Position numbers and translations under genes: made by a program | The notes under the pieces: model-generated | What the model was told of the DNA's origin: nothing | What the model saw: the letters and a program-made list of their open reading frames with translations, nothing else | Databases searched by the model: none | Shown here: positions 22,232 through 37,000 of the stretch, piece after piece | Numbering within the stretch: the first letter of the stretch is position 1 | Layout: the number at the start of each line of letters is the position of its first letter | Assembly (NCBI RefSeq): GCF_037042905.1 | Contig: NC_087258.1 | Coordinates: 5,310,501 to 5,374,500, forward strand | Direction: 5' to 3' | Origin: Lytechinus pictus | Taxonomy: Eukaryota; Echinodermata; Echinoidea; Temnopleuroida; Toxopneustidae | DNA: 64,000 nt

Positions 22232-25200
22232 GTGATGATATCATTTTTAATTTGATGCAGAAAACGCTCTACGATAAATAATAAGTATAAGGGGAAGTGC
22301 CATGGTCTAAATCATAATCAACATTGCAAACTAAAAATTAATCATACTGAGCATCAACTTGACAGACCCTATTACCCTATCTAATATTTGTACTCTGGCT
22401 TTTAACATAGGGTTGTTGGCAAGTTCTCAAAGATCTATTTTGGCTATTATGACATGCTGCTTTCTCTGAACACCTTGATTATGTCATCACACCAGGACTC
22501 CTAATACAATTTTAACAGATAGTGTGATACATGTATTTCATGACAATGTTGAATACCAGCATTCAACTTGCCTCTTTATTTTTTAAGAACTGTTTATTGT
22601 TATTCATGCTGAAGTTATATTGCAATATTGCAATCCTGATGATGTGAAAGAATATATGCTATAAAGTTTACCTAATAACTAACTAGTATGAATGGCTCTG
22701 AGCCTGTAATTCTTACAATACAATCAAAACGAGTATTAGAGGGTAAAGAATTTGATATATGCTCTGGTCTAATATTTTGGAGCAGTTAAAGCTTAATAAA
22801 AGTTTTGAGGAAGATGTGTATTTCATTCTTGTTTTCTTGTTATAAATTGTCTGCTCATGTAATTATTAACATAAGTTTTCTTGTGTGATTTCTAATCTTT
22901 AGATTGTGGGTGTAGCAGATCCCAGGAAGTTCATACGGACTCACATGCAGAAGATCTTTGATATTCCTACAGATAATGTCTTTGAAGGTAAGTTTGTCAC
23001 AGTGACGTGACATTGCTCTCGTGGCAATTGCTCTGTCGTGAATACTGTGGTGAAAAAGAGCGAGGATGGTGGTCAGATAAAGCCCCTAGTTTTCGTTTCC
23101 TAAAGTGAAAATTCTACAGAAGCTTATAAGTTCTAACCAAATGGCAAGTGTGCGGGAAGACGGGTTAAATGACGAGAAGACAAGTTGTTGGAACTCAGCA
23201 AGATGCCTTGTTTTGGACATGAAGCCAATATGACCAGTTTTTTAAACTTGGCAAGTCAAATTTTTGGGGAAGAGGAGATAAGATGTCGAGCTGTTGTTCT
23301 TTGCAAGTCGACTTGATTTAGACAAAAAGACAAGCTGACGAGATGATGAACCTCAGACAGTTGACTTGTTTGTGAAGAGAAGGCAAGATGACAAGTTGTT
23401 GGATTTGGTCCTTGATTCATCTTCTTGTTTCAAGCATGTTGACTTGCCAAGTTTCAACAACTCGTCATCTTGTTTTCTCTTCCCAACAAGTCAACTTGCC
23501 GTGTTCCAACAACTTGTCTTCTCGTCATTTAACCACTCTTCTCATCTTCTTATCTCGTCAGCTTGTTAGCACTTATAAGCTCACATAGAATTTTAGTGTC
23601 CTTCAGTGACATGTACAAAACATAAGATAGAGTCAGGTATAAATAGTGAAAATCTTCGACAAAAATTGTTTAAAACATATGCAAGAACTGTATACAGCTA
23701 AAATTTGACAAACACATAGAATTCACCTGAAACATGTTTGATTGGCAAATTTTCCACTGATTCACAGTTATGTTTGAAGGATGTTACTTCTCATGATTTT
23801 CAATCTTATTTTTGTAATGATAAAAATTTGTATTCTGTTAATATAAAAAATGGGGGAACTATACATTCTTCTAGAACTCCATAAAATTTGTAGTGTTCTG
23901 TATCCCTTTGTTTTCTAGATTGGAGAGAACTAGTGGAGCAGAATAAGTTTGCTAATGCTGCCATCATTGCCACCCCGGACAGACATCACATAGTAAGTTC
24001 ATTTCAAATCATTTTTCCTATTTTAAAAGAATTGATTTAGAAGATACACATTTGTAGTAGCTGATGGGTGTTTCATATTAAAAGCTATTTGTAAAGTAGT
24101 GTCTAACTCTACTCCTTTTCACAAAGTTATGCACAACTTTACTCATGAGTGGAACATGTTCTTAGGTGCTAAGTCGACTACACAGGGGTATATCGCATAG
24201 CTCAATAAAGGATCACCAGTCGTGTGTAAAGTCACTTATAACTTACAAACAACTTTTTGAAACATCCACCTGGGTACAACATGTCGTTAGAAAGTTCCCC
24301 TTTTTCTGCATTGTATTTGAAAAGAAGCAAAAGAGCATTTCAATTAAGCATAATCAACCTATTTGTAACATGACTAACTCATTTTTCTATATTGTTACTT
24401 CACTTAATGATTTGCCAGAGTCATGATTAATACTATACAAATAATGAATGTTTATGAGTGCAATGGACAGAATACTTCATGAGGTGAAAGATGAAATTAT
24501 CCATTCAACATTGAATGGATCATTCATTTCATCTTTCAGCGAATGAAGTATTCTGTCCATTGCATCAATGAAAAGAATATTCATTATTTGGTTTATATGA
24601 CACCTAGAAATAGATTCCTTTTCATATGAGATTTGTGAATTTTCGATGCATAATGTGCTCATGCAGTGCGAGGAGCTTGGTCTGTTGATTATTACATACA
24701 TACAACATGCGCGCTGCAAACACAAGTGATGCCTACAGTCCCAGTCTAGGTGCGCGTGCAATGGACAAAATCGTATGGATCCAAAATTGCACAATGGATG
24801 GATCTAAAATTCCATGGTTGATTACGTCATTGTAAAATGGGTTGAATGATCGATATTAACCAACCAATCAAATGACAGGATCTATCTATGTGTCATATAA
24901 AGCTTTATAGTCTTTATATGAACTAGAGACCAAAGTCAAATCATGTCAGGAACGTCCCCCATACCTTATAGGGATTGGATGTGCATACATTTTCGAATGC
25001 CTGAAGGATCTCATCTAAAAAAATTTGAGAGGATGGAAAAGATGTATGGCTTTTATACGTGTAAAGACATGTACATGCATAATGTTTTATGATTATGATA
25101 TGAAATAACAGATATGAACATACATGTAATTTCTTCAAATAAAGTTATATTTTTTTAATTGTGAATATACATGTAGGAACCAGCTTTGGCATGCGCGGCT

Positions 25201-28200
25201 AAAGGATACCATATTCTCTTGGAGAAACCAATGGCAGTGAGTACCTTCAGAAATAAAACCATTTTGTTTGAAAATAATCCTTTTTTTATAGTTAAATGAT
25301 TATTTAAGGGGTTTTCACAAATGACTGTTTTTGCACACGATTGCAACTGCTGGATATATAGTCTCACCAGTTTTAAAAGATGTAAACTGATTGTTTCCAT
25401 TTTGTTGAAAAATAATCAATTTGTTTAACACTTCATGGAAGACCACAGATTTTATTTGAAGATATTAAGAAGAAGGAAATGAAGGTTGGTCTGAATGAGG
25501 AGAATCTTTAAGAAAGAAACAAGTGGAAGTAGGGAATGTCATCATGACACATGAGTCAGTAACCCTTTGTACATGTAAGATGGAAAATGCTGACAGGAAG
25601 TGATGATAATGATGATGATATACTCCATATATTGCCATTTTTCAGTGGCTCATGATGACAATGAATTAATTTCTCCCAATCATATATGAAATAATGTGTG
25701 ATGATGTATGGAGAGTCCCTTTACACTATCAGAGAAAATGTCTGTTGTTGTATATTTATGACAAACGGGGATATGTGACATCAAAACATTTGAAGTCACG
25801 TTCTTTATTCTGTGGTGAGTTTTATGGCAAAACTTCACGAATTCACTAGTTTTCATCTATCAAAACCAACTAGATGTCAGGGTGCGCTCCCCCTGTAATA
25901 CATATTGCAGTATATCTCTTTGCACTGTATTAAAGAGCAACATATAAGAGATGCAGATACAGTATAATGGCATCCATCATTAACATTTGAAAATATTTTT
26001 TTACAATCTTATGAAATATGCCATTAAGTTGTCATCAGTATCACAGTTATTTTAGATTGTCTTTTCAGACATTTCTATGTTTTTTGCCTGTCACCTATAC
26101 GTCAGATCACAGAAGAAGATTGCAGGAAGATAGTGAAGTCTTGTAATGAAAACAACGTCATGCTGGCGGTCTGTCACGTCCTGAGACACTTCCCTCCTAT
26201 GAAGAAAATCAAGGAACTCATTATGTCTGGTGTCATAGGCGATGTGGTAAACATACAACATCTAGAACCAGTAAGTCTGAAAAACAAACTCTTCTTTAAA
26301 AATAGAAATAATTCATAAAATATTTATAGCACCATGGCGTTTGTCTTGTGGGCAAACCCTTCACTTGTATTCTGGTCTCAATTTTATCTTAGGAAAGTTC
26401 AGAGCTTCAAGATTACTTGAACGAATGGTAATTAACTCTTCATAAAACTCTGTTTAATGTACGTTTATTTTGTAATGACTGGCTACAGTGGATATGTGAG
26501 AACATGTAGAAGGACATAGGGAGGATTTTGCAACATGGAATTGTGAACAATATCAGAAATATGAAGTTTCTCTTGTGACAGAATTATACCAGATTGCTGT
26601 CAACCATTGACTGTGGTCCCATGTATGCAGAATTTGGTTGGTATATATATATACTCTTCTCCTCCATTCATTGCCCTTTTGGGATCAAGGCACTGGCCTG
26701 TGGAGTTAATCCATATCATAGCTATTGTGTTAATCCATCCTCATCAAAGTTACCCTTTGTGAACACGGATAATCCCCGGCTAATACTGTACAGTACCCTG
26801 GAGGAGAAAGAAAGACATTGAAGTGGATATACTCAAGTCTGTTACTGCATGTAGTATATATATGGTTCTTCATCATAGTTATGGCTGGGAAAGGTAAAAA
26901 GGAAAGGAAAACAAGTGCTGCTACTCCTGTTCAGGATATAGAGAGTGATTTCTGTGAACAGATAAGTGAAGAAGTAAGAGACTACTTCAAAAGTGTGCAA
27001 TTCAAGAAGTTATTCAAAACTTCTTTGGGAGAGGCTGTACATAATGAAATGATCAAGCTCCAAACTCGACTGGAAGAAGCAGAAGGGAAAGTCTTGGAGA
27101 TGGAATGTAAAGTGGATGAAAAGACAGCTATCATTGAGTCACTACAAATACAACATGAGCGTGATTCAGAAGACATTGAAAAGCTGAAAAGAGAAATGAA
27201 TGATGCAGAGCAGTATTCGCGTCGTAATTGCTTGCGGTTGTATGGAATCGCCGAGAAGCAACACGGCATGCATGAGGATACTGACCAAGAGGTGATAGAC
27301 CTAGCAGAAAAGAAACTGAACATAAAACTTGAACGACATGAGATTGACAGGTCACACCGAATTGGAGCTCCAAGAAATGCACGAAGTACTGAAGGGAAAG
27401 CACCATCACCGAGACCTATCATCGTGAAATTCAGCACATATCGTACAAGAGATGTCATCCTGAAAAGTCGAAAGAAACTAAAAGGAACTCACATCGGAAT
27501 AGAAGAGGACTTGACGCTGACGAACCGCAACCTGTTGAACAAAGCAAAAGATGAAGTGAAAGTAAAGGACAAATTAGTCGCTGCCTGGTCTACTGATGGC
27601 AAAGTCATCGTACTGATGAAGACGTCCAATGGATCAACTGTAAGGAAAAGAGTATCATCAATAAGTGACCTGAAGAAACTCTAAATGTGAACTGAGAAAC
27701 TCGAAATGTGAACTTAGAACGTTTAAACGATAGGAAAAGCTAGGAATATGAATACCAACGTTTAGCTACAATTCCTTGTTGCACCCTCATTACATATTGT
27801 GGTATTATTATCTACTAATATTCTACGTTTGTAATGTCAAGTAAATGTAAATGTTTTTTATGTCGCAGGCATCCAACTTCTACTTGTGAAAATTGTATAT
27901 TGTGTAAGAGTACATTTCAAGATGATTTCTTGAATGATGACAATGATCATCGTTATGACTATACTCCTCATGATAATTATTGTCCGCAGATACATATTGA
28001 AAATGAATACTACACACCAGACGAATTTAAAAGTGATGTTTTAAAACATTACAACCGGTCCTTTTTTAAGGCATATCATTTCAATTGTCGGAGTCTAAAA
28101 TCTAACTTCGATGAATTTGTAAGTACGGTTGATGTCATACAAGACCCAATGACCATAGTAGGAGTGACAGAAACTTGGCTAAGGGACAACGAGACGTTAA

Positions 28201-30960
28201 ACTATGGTATACCCAATTTTGAATTTGTTGCAAATTGTCGCCTGGTCAAACGAGGTGGTGGAGTTGGATTGTATATCCATGAGAATATGAAATTTAAAAG
28301 GAGACCAGATCTTGATGTTCTTTGTGAGAGTCTGGAAAGCATTTTTATTGAACTATATGCTAAACATAAAAGATGTGTAGTCGGTGTTATGTACCGTCCA
28401 CCGAATAGTAACTTTCAAGATTTTCTAGAGAAAGTTGTTCAAAACCTCGATGCAATTTCAAACGAGAAAAAGGAATGCATTATTATGGGAGATTTTAACG
28501 TAGATATAAATAACAGTAACAATCCACTTATGTTTGACTTTCTTAATACATTTATTTCTTACTCCTTTGCTCCACAGATATGCAAACCAACTCGCATTAC
28601 AAATACATCTACTACAACTTTGGATAATATTTTTTATAACAATTCTGATATTGCTGTGAAATCTGGAATTATCACAACTGACTTCAGCGATCATTTAACA
28701 CCCTTCATGGTCACTGAATTTGATAATGTACCAACCAATGACACCCATAGTTACACTAAGCTTGATCTAAGTGAAACAAATATTGCTTTATTTTGTACCA
28801 AACTGGATTCAATTAACTGGGAATTCTAGAACTCTATACAAGATGTGAACAGTATGTATGATACCTTTATATTCTTATATAAGCAATTGTATGAAGAATG
28901 TTTTCCTGTTATTACAGTTCGCAATAGATTGAAGCACTGTAAGAAATCTAAACCATGGATATCAAAAGAGACTAAATTATTGATAAAGCGTAAAAATAGG
29001 ATATTTAAGAAGTTTGTAAAAAACCCTTCTCAAGACCTGCATGAAAAATACAAATGTTGTAGAAATTGTGTGAACAGCAAAATAAGAAGTGAAAAGCGCA
29101 CTTATTATTGTAATAAGTTCGCCACCGCTAAGCGTGATATGAAAGCAACTTGGAAAATAGTCAACGATGTCTTGAACAAAAGAGAAACAAAACAGAACAG
29201 TGTACGAGAAGTTGAAGTTAATGGGGATAATATTTCAGACAGACTCGATATAGCTAATGCCTTTAACAATTTTTTTGTACATATTGGACAAACTGTCCAA
29301 GATAAACTCAGTACTACGTGCACAGAAACTGAAAATAATACGCATATAGATATTTCACAGTGGTTAAAAGGAAATTATAGATCCTCTGTATTTATCAAAC
29401 CTGTTGCTACTAATGATGTTATATCAATTATAGATAAGTTAGATCCAAATAAGAGTCCAGGCTACGACAATATTCATCCAAAAGTTCTTAAAAAATCAGG
29501 CTATGCAATTGTTAAACCTTTGTGCAATATTATCAATCTTGCCATTGAGAAGGGCGTCTTTCCTGACTCGTTAAAGATTGCCAAGGTGATACCTATTTTT
29601 AAGAAAGGAAACAGATTACTTTTAACTAATTATCGTCCAATATCAGTTTTATCAGTTTTTAGCAAAATATTTGAAAAAATAATTTACAATAATTTGATAT
29701 CTTTTATTGATCAAAATGACATTTTATATCGTCGGCAATATGGTTTTAGGCAAGGTTATAGTACTTTCCATGCACTTATTGATTTTACTGAAAAAATTGC
29801 TCAATCTTTTGAAAGGAAGAAATTTTTAACTGGTATATTTTTAGACCTTTCTAAGGCATTTGATTGTATTGACCACGGTATTTTAATTAAAAAATTGTAT
29901 TTTTACGGTATAAGGGGTATTGCTTTAGAATTAATTACAGATTATCTAAATAATCGAAAACAGTTTGTAAATATTGATAATTTTAATTCTTCTTCTTTAG
30001 ACATATTACTTGGTGTTCCTCAAGGATCAGTACTAGGACCCTTATTGTTTCTTTTATATGTAAATGACTTGCCAAACGTTAGCAATATTTTATCTTTTAT
30101 CTTATTTGCTGACGATACAAGCCTTTTTCTTGCCAGTAATGACCCTTCAAACGTAGGATTTTTAATCAACTCTGAACTAAGTAAAGTGCATTCCTGGTTT
30201 CTTGCCAATAAATTATTGATAAATCTTGAAAAAACTAATTATATAATTTTTAAAACAAAAAACAGGAAAATTAACGAAGACTTGATTAAATTGCATATCA
30301 ATAACAAAGAAATAAATAAGGTAACTTCATTAAAATTTCTTGGTGTTAAAATTGATAATAACCTTACGTGGAAAGATCATATTAATGAAATATCGTATAA
30401 AATGTCATGTGCTGTTGGTGTCATAAGTAGACTAAAGTTCACATTGCCACCTTTTATTCTCACTAATTTATATAATACAATGATCTTGCCTTATATAACC
30501 TATTGCAATATAATATGGGGAAGCACCGCATCTTATTTATTAAAAAAAATATTTTTAATACAAAAACGTGCAATAAGAATAATCACCAATTCAACATTTC
30601 TTGCCCATACAGACCCATTGTTTCGGAAGCTTTCAATTTTGAATATATATGATTTACATTGCTATTTTGTTGCTTGTTTTATGTATTCTTATTCTAAAAG
30701 GACTTTACCTGATATTTTTTATGATTTTTTCACCCTTAATAGTAGTATAAATATGTATTCAACAAGAAATATCAATAACTTTTATCTGCCAAAATATACA
30801 TATAATTTTTCTAGAACTGTTATTGGATACGAAGGACCTGTCATCTGGAATGATTTGCCATCTGAAATTAAAACTTGCCCCTCACTAATCACTTTTAAAC
30901 GTAAATATAAATCATATCTTGCCAATTCACCATCAGTTTTTAAGTAAAATGGAGCCTTGT

Positions 30961-31016
<56 letters not shown>

Positions 31017-34000
31017 GTTTTTCTTTTGTTTGTTTATGTTGATGTTATAACTGTTTAATCACCATTAATTTGTTATATTTTAACCAATGCGCGGAACCAA
31101 GGGGGATTGGCCTCGATAGGTCTTTGGCCTTTGCCAATCCCCTACATCCACCGCATGTTGGTGCTACTCTTTTTATTTGTAATTATATTGATTTGTTTAT
31201 GTATTGATTGTTTCTTATTGTTCATATAATATTGTATGTTGTATATTTTTTAATGGATGTGAATAAAGTGAATTGAATTGAATTGAATTGAATGTGCAGC
31301 CTACATTGACTTGTGTACAGAAACAATAAGTTTTATATGTGCTAGTCTTGTGTGAAGACTCATTTGTTGATCAAAGTTTCAATCAGGGTCTGTTCCTGCA
31401 GACTACCATTGTGTAGTGTTTTCCACTTTCGCCTTGTCATGAGAGGGTCGTGTGTTCGAATCCCATTACGGCCTAGCGTCTTTTAGCATGGTGGCAATCT
31501 ACAATTTGGTACCCGGTTGGATGTGAAAGTCATTGTAACATGTCTAGCAGTGTGAGCACCTCATACGGGAATACTCCCCAGGGAGTGGAGGATGTGCATA
31601 CATGTACATTATGTGCAGGAATGACTATTACTTGATGTCGGGGGTAATAATCTGTAAGTGCTTAGATATGTAAAGAATATGTCATAAGTGTTGTTAATAA
31701 CAATGTAGTAGATCTTGCTATATAAGCTGATACTCCATGAAATGAATAGTCTCTATCAGTCGAGGCAGTTTTTGAGACAAGAATATGCACACATGCAAAA
31801 TGTTTTCATCAAAACATACCTAAAAGGAAAAAAAAATTACTATGTGAGAAGTTTTGGGTTTTTTTTCATAAAGACATATCATTCCAGCTGAAACAGACTT
31901 AATAATATTATAAATTGTGCATGATAACTTATTGGTAGAGTACTTGTGTGATGTCCAGACAGGAATTCAATAACTGTCTTCAATGCATGTGACTCAGTCA
32001 GTTGTATTTTACTGTCCTAGGTGGGCTTCTACCATTTTGCACATTCCTTTGTCAGAGGAAATTGGCACAAAGAATCCGAGTCGACCTTTTCTCTCCTCGC
32101 TAAATGCTGCCATGATATGGACCTCATACATTGGTGGATGGGACCAAATAGGTAATCTTTTCACCAACATTTATTTAACTTTAACACTCCATACCCAAGG
32201 GGGCAATGGTTAATTGATAGAATGATAAAGGCCTTATGAGTATAATTTTGGATAATGTTTAAATTTGAATGTAATTTGTATGTAATAATAGTACTTAGTA
32301 GTTGTTGAAGCTTTTGGAAAGCCTGAACAATATGAATTATGGTGATCTATTTTCTAACATTGTAATCTAACAAACATATAGTTGACCGGATTTATCACTC
32401 CTCAGTGACTGAATTTGAATGACAGTGTATTTGGTTTATCGGATTTAGCTCCTTTTGTCGGTTACATTTTTATTTTTTGAACAAAATGTCATTTGAGTAA
32501 TTATCTAGAGTCACAGACTATGGATGGAAACCCCTGAATGCCGTTGAAAATAACTACATTCAGAAAATCACTGAAAACCTGATCACAGCCTTATCAAACA
32601 CAGAACACCAACAATAGTTGCATTTAAGATGCACCCAAATACATAATCTAGAAATCAAGCTATAAGTATTAGCTTTATTGTTTGTGGTACCTTTACACAT
32701 CAGACAGGGCAGCTGAAACTTACTGCCAAGAATTTGCTAGGATGGCATCATCATCATCGTAAACACCCCCCCCCCTCCACCCTGTTATCCCTAAAAGTGC
32801 TTCCATTTTGATTTTGGCTGAAGCTATTAGAATTTATGTGCAACCATTTTTTGAACAAAATGTCATTTGAGTAATTATCTAGAGTCACAGACTATGGATG
32901 GAAACCCCTGAATGCCGTTTTAACACCTAAGTTTACAAAATACCCAGCAGGCTCCCTTTCGAATTTAGAGCTTTGAATATCAAAAGTCTACTCTCAACTT
33001 AAAAATCATGTTATTTTATTCTTTTCTGAAGGTGTCAAAGTGTGTCTTCATTTGGGTCATTACAACATTTTAGGAGAGAAAATAAGGTAAAAGAAATCTA
33101 TGATATGTAGAACATTTCAGAGATAATATTAACTGATAGTTTGATATTTTCTTTTGGAGTGATTCATTTTTCTTTTCCTTTTAATATATCAATGATAAAT
33201 ATTAACCTAAATGAAAATAAGAGTATGCCTTATATGTAAAGATGAAATAATTATATAAGAATTAGTTTCGAATGAAATATATGTAGTTCCATTCCATCAT
33301 TGCAAAGTGCTCACTACACCAGCTTGCTGTTGATGATGATGAACAACATTTGTATAGCACCATTAAAACATTCAAAGACACCAGCTCCCAAATATGTCAC
33401 ACATTATTCACAAAGTTGCTGGAAGAGATGGGTCTTTAGTTCAGCTTTGAAGGTCTCAATATTGTTACAGTAATGAAGCATGATTGGTAGAGCACAGACG
33501 AGCAACTGACGAAAAAGCTCTATCCCCTTAAACTATTCCTTACTGTTGTGAGATACATGTAATTAATTTCAGTATCAAGTACATACAAGTTAGTGCCTAC
33601 TCTTGGCTATTTTTTTTCTCCTACCACAAAGATATGCATGTCATATTCTAGCAGGGAAAAGGGTCCATTAGAAGGTAGACACCATGCTCATACATGAAAT
33701 GTTGATAATGGAACCTAAACAAATATTTTGACCTGATTTCCCCACCCTGAATAATGCTTAAGATATATAATTTTCACGATAGTGAGAAAAGTATAACCTT
33801 TTTCCCCCTGATTTTGGCAATTTTGATGCCCTCTCCACTGTACCAGCATACATTTCCTGGCTGTAAAAATCAACCTCCTTTCATCAGACCTGCCAACCAG
33901 TACGTTTTAGCCGTATTTAGTACGTTTTTGCAACCAAAATACGGCAGTACGTTTTTTCTTTACAAAATCGTAATTTATTGAGAAAAATCATCTCTATATG

Positions 34001-37000
34001 TCTCTATTTCATAAAACGTACACAAATATGGTTATTAGATCAATGTAATTTCAGGTAACTTGTTTTTTTTTTCAATCATTTTGTAAAAACCAGGGTGAGA
34101 TATACACAAGTTTCAATGTTTTTTTTTTTCATTTGCAAGAGCAGTGCGCATTTTAGCTTGCATGCAGCTTGAGCGCCGTGATTCTGTGTTTTTATTGTTC
34201 ATTTCTTTTACTAGCCTGAAGGTGCAGGTTCTAGATGTGTTGAATGTGCTGTAGAACAACAATGTCCATACTCGGCTCAGAAACTCTACCTAAAGAACGT
34301 CTTAATGGTAAGTCCCAGTGTAGAGGAAAGTCACCTCCTCTGCATATGAAAATCCCTCTGTATTCTTCACAGTCAAGAAATGAGGAAAATAAATGTAGTG
34401 GTTCGTCTGCACACCCCCAATCAATTCTATCCGGAGGAGAGGCTTGTGCCGGTCACAGTGATTCAGATCATTTTGATGTTAAATAAATAAAGCTTCTGAT
34501 TCCAACCATATACTTGGTTAGTTTGGTATCAATGGAGGTTTTTAATTTTGCTTTTTGCTTGATACTAAGACTAATCGCAATAAATTTGACAAATTGGGCC
34601 TTATTATCTGATAATCGGAATGTGCGTCTGGAGCCTGATAGGTAACAGAAATGAGCTGTAGTTTGATTCATGAGAAATTATTGTACATATAGCAGGCCTG
34701 CATATAGGCAAAGTTTGAAATCACTTTTATTTTGGTATTTTCTGTGTTTTGTTTCAGGGCAATATAGGCTGGCCTGTATCAATCATCACCGATGTACCTA
34801 CACCAGAGTCTGTAAAGGAAGCGCTAGAAAAAGGGCCTTATGGGAAATGCGTGTACGAAGGAGAAAACGATGTGTGTGATAACCAGGTAATCCCATAAAA
34901 ATAATCATCCTTTTGTATGGACCTTTTTTTCTGCTTTTCAAATTCACTTTACAAGCTGCTCAATCAATGATTTGAGAGCTGTACAACTATTCCTGGGGCC
35001 TGTTGCAGAAAGAGTTGCGTTTAAACGCATATCAAAATATCAAGCACAAAATCCCGAATACGGGAGCTTTATTGGCTTAAAATCAAGTTGCGCAAGACTT
35101 TTTTAGTTGCGTTTGATTGCAACTCTTTCTGCAACGGGCCCCTGTTCACTCATTGCATGCTTAAAAATTAATATTGGGGATAATTCATGGCAATTGTTTT
35201 CCACGTTATTTTCTTTTATTCAAGATTTCCATATTGCACCATTGTAACTTATTATTATCATTATATAGATGTTATCCAAGATCTATTGCCTTTTATTATT
35301 TTATCTAATGTGAAGGTAGGGGAGAAAACTAATTATTACAATTGTTGAATTTAATTGTACGAATGTGCAAGATTTGAACATCAGCGCGCAAAGGGTTAAC
35401 TAAAAGCAGAGACGAATCGTTTCAGGAATGTCCCAAATAAAAGCAGTCAGATTGCCCATCTTATTCTTTGAAGTTCGTCCTGACTTGGATAATTACCGAG
35501 TGAAGACTTAGAGATCTTCAACATTATTCCTCCATGTATTTTTCATTTTTTTACCTTTCATGTTGTAACTGTAGCTCGCCTAAAATTTTGTTGTTATTTT
35601 TTTATAACGTTTTCAAGATAAATGATACCTTGTAAAAAAATTTTTTGAATTTTATTTACTATTATGTTGGTCCTGGGACCTTTGTATCATGTATTTATGT
35701 TTTTAAACCAAATAAATAAATAAAAGTGAATAAGTAGATGATTCAGATGAAAAATATAGTTTGGCAGATATATTGAAAATATTGATAACAGACAAATCAG
35801 AGGAGCTTTACATGAACAGTCTTGTCAGATGTTTTATCTGACAAGTCCTGTCTTGTCTGATGTTTACCATAGTAATATTGCTTGTCAGCCAATCCACCTA
35901 CATGAAAAGAAAAGATATAAATCAGATCAGACAACTTGTCCGACACAAATTTTGGTGAAACATGCCCCAGACAGTTGGACAAGGTTCTGGATGAGAACTG
36001 GTTGAACATATTTTCTATCTCTCTTTCTCTCTCTCTCTCTACCATTACACAGGTAGTTAATATGCTGTTTGATGGAGGAAGAACAGCTACACTAACAATG
36101 GTTGCTTTCAGTGAGAAACTATGTGAAAGACAGGTCAGAATATTTGGCACTAAGGTGAGATACACAGTGTTGATAATCTCACTATGATGTCATCAGTCAT
36201 GTCATGATTTCTTTGGTTAAAATTTTGTATGGGCTACTCTTAATCCATTTCATTTTGTGCTTAACCTTCAAGATGGGTGTGCAGTTTTGAAACCAGGCGA
36301 CTGAAAAGGTTCCCTGCCTCAGTCTTAAAATTTCTATATATTGTTTAGGGCTTGGCTTCTTTTCCATAGTGCACATTCTTATATTACAGCACATATAGGA
36401 AAAATCAAAAAAGGGCACAAAGCTTTTCCAAGGCCAAGGAGAGGGACATTAAGGGCAATCGAAAGGGCATCCAATGCCTTGACCCTCTATGGCATTGTGA
36501 TTGATTTATGTTAAGCGAAGGTGGCTCAGTCGTTAAAGTGTCTGCCTGTCGAACCAAAGATCGTGGGTTCGAGTCCACCCCGGGCGGATGACTGTAGCCA
36601 GTCCGTTGTGTGTAAACGTCTCTCCCCTGTTTCATAGATGCTGCCTAAGTTGTAGTGGAAAACACACTGTCCCTCAGATAGGACGTTAAATGGAGGCCCC
36701 GTGTAGAGGAGAGTCGCCACCTTTGCACGTTAAGAACCCACGGAACTATTCGTATATGTGTAGGGGGAAACCCTAGTGTAGTGATCCACCTGCACTCCCC
36801 CCAATCAGTTAGATCGGAAGGAGAGACCTGTGGTTCATAGTGATTCAGTTCGCTTTTTGCCCCCCAGGCACAGGCGATGCCAAACAAATAATGATCTGCT
36901 GTCACTATCACTTACTTTTTATGTTAGTATCCCAATAGCCAGTAATTACAACACTCTATGTCTATTTTAAAGGGAGAGATTACGTATTCTGGTGGCACGT

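Larger units (their letters stand above)
26600..31291 (+). mobile_element. Nearly intact LINE (CR1/L2-type) in oxidoreductase intron 5
   Basis: Two-ORF non-LTR retrotransposon: ORF1 26881-27684, ORF2 27834-30947. The 3' UTR has a 51-base T run (30962-31012) and ends in an AATAAAG(TGAATTGAATTG) short tandem tail near 31291. The element is in the same orientation as the host gene. The 5' boundary is uncertain, somewhere about 26480-26800. The only obvious lesion is one in-frame TAG in ORF2. The tail of short tandem repeats instead of poly(A) fits the CR1/L2 group. Confidence 0.85.

Noticed and set aside
26982..27458. Minus-strand frame of 158 codons opposite LINE ORF1
   Set aside because: Antisense shadow; ORF1 on the plus strand has coiled-coil and RRM-like features.
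36405..36911. Minus-strand frames of 64-88 codons
   Set aside because: They translate the antisense of the tRNA-derived SINE; the same words appear in the 12.1-kb SINE.
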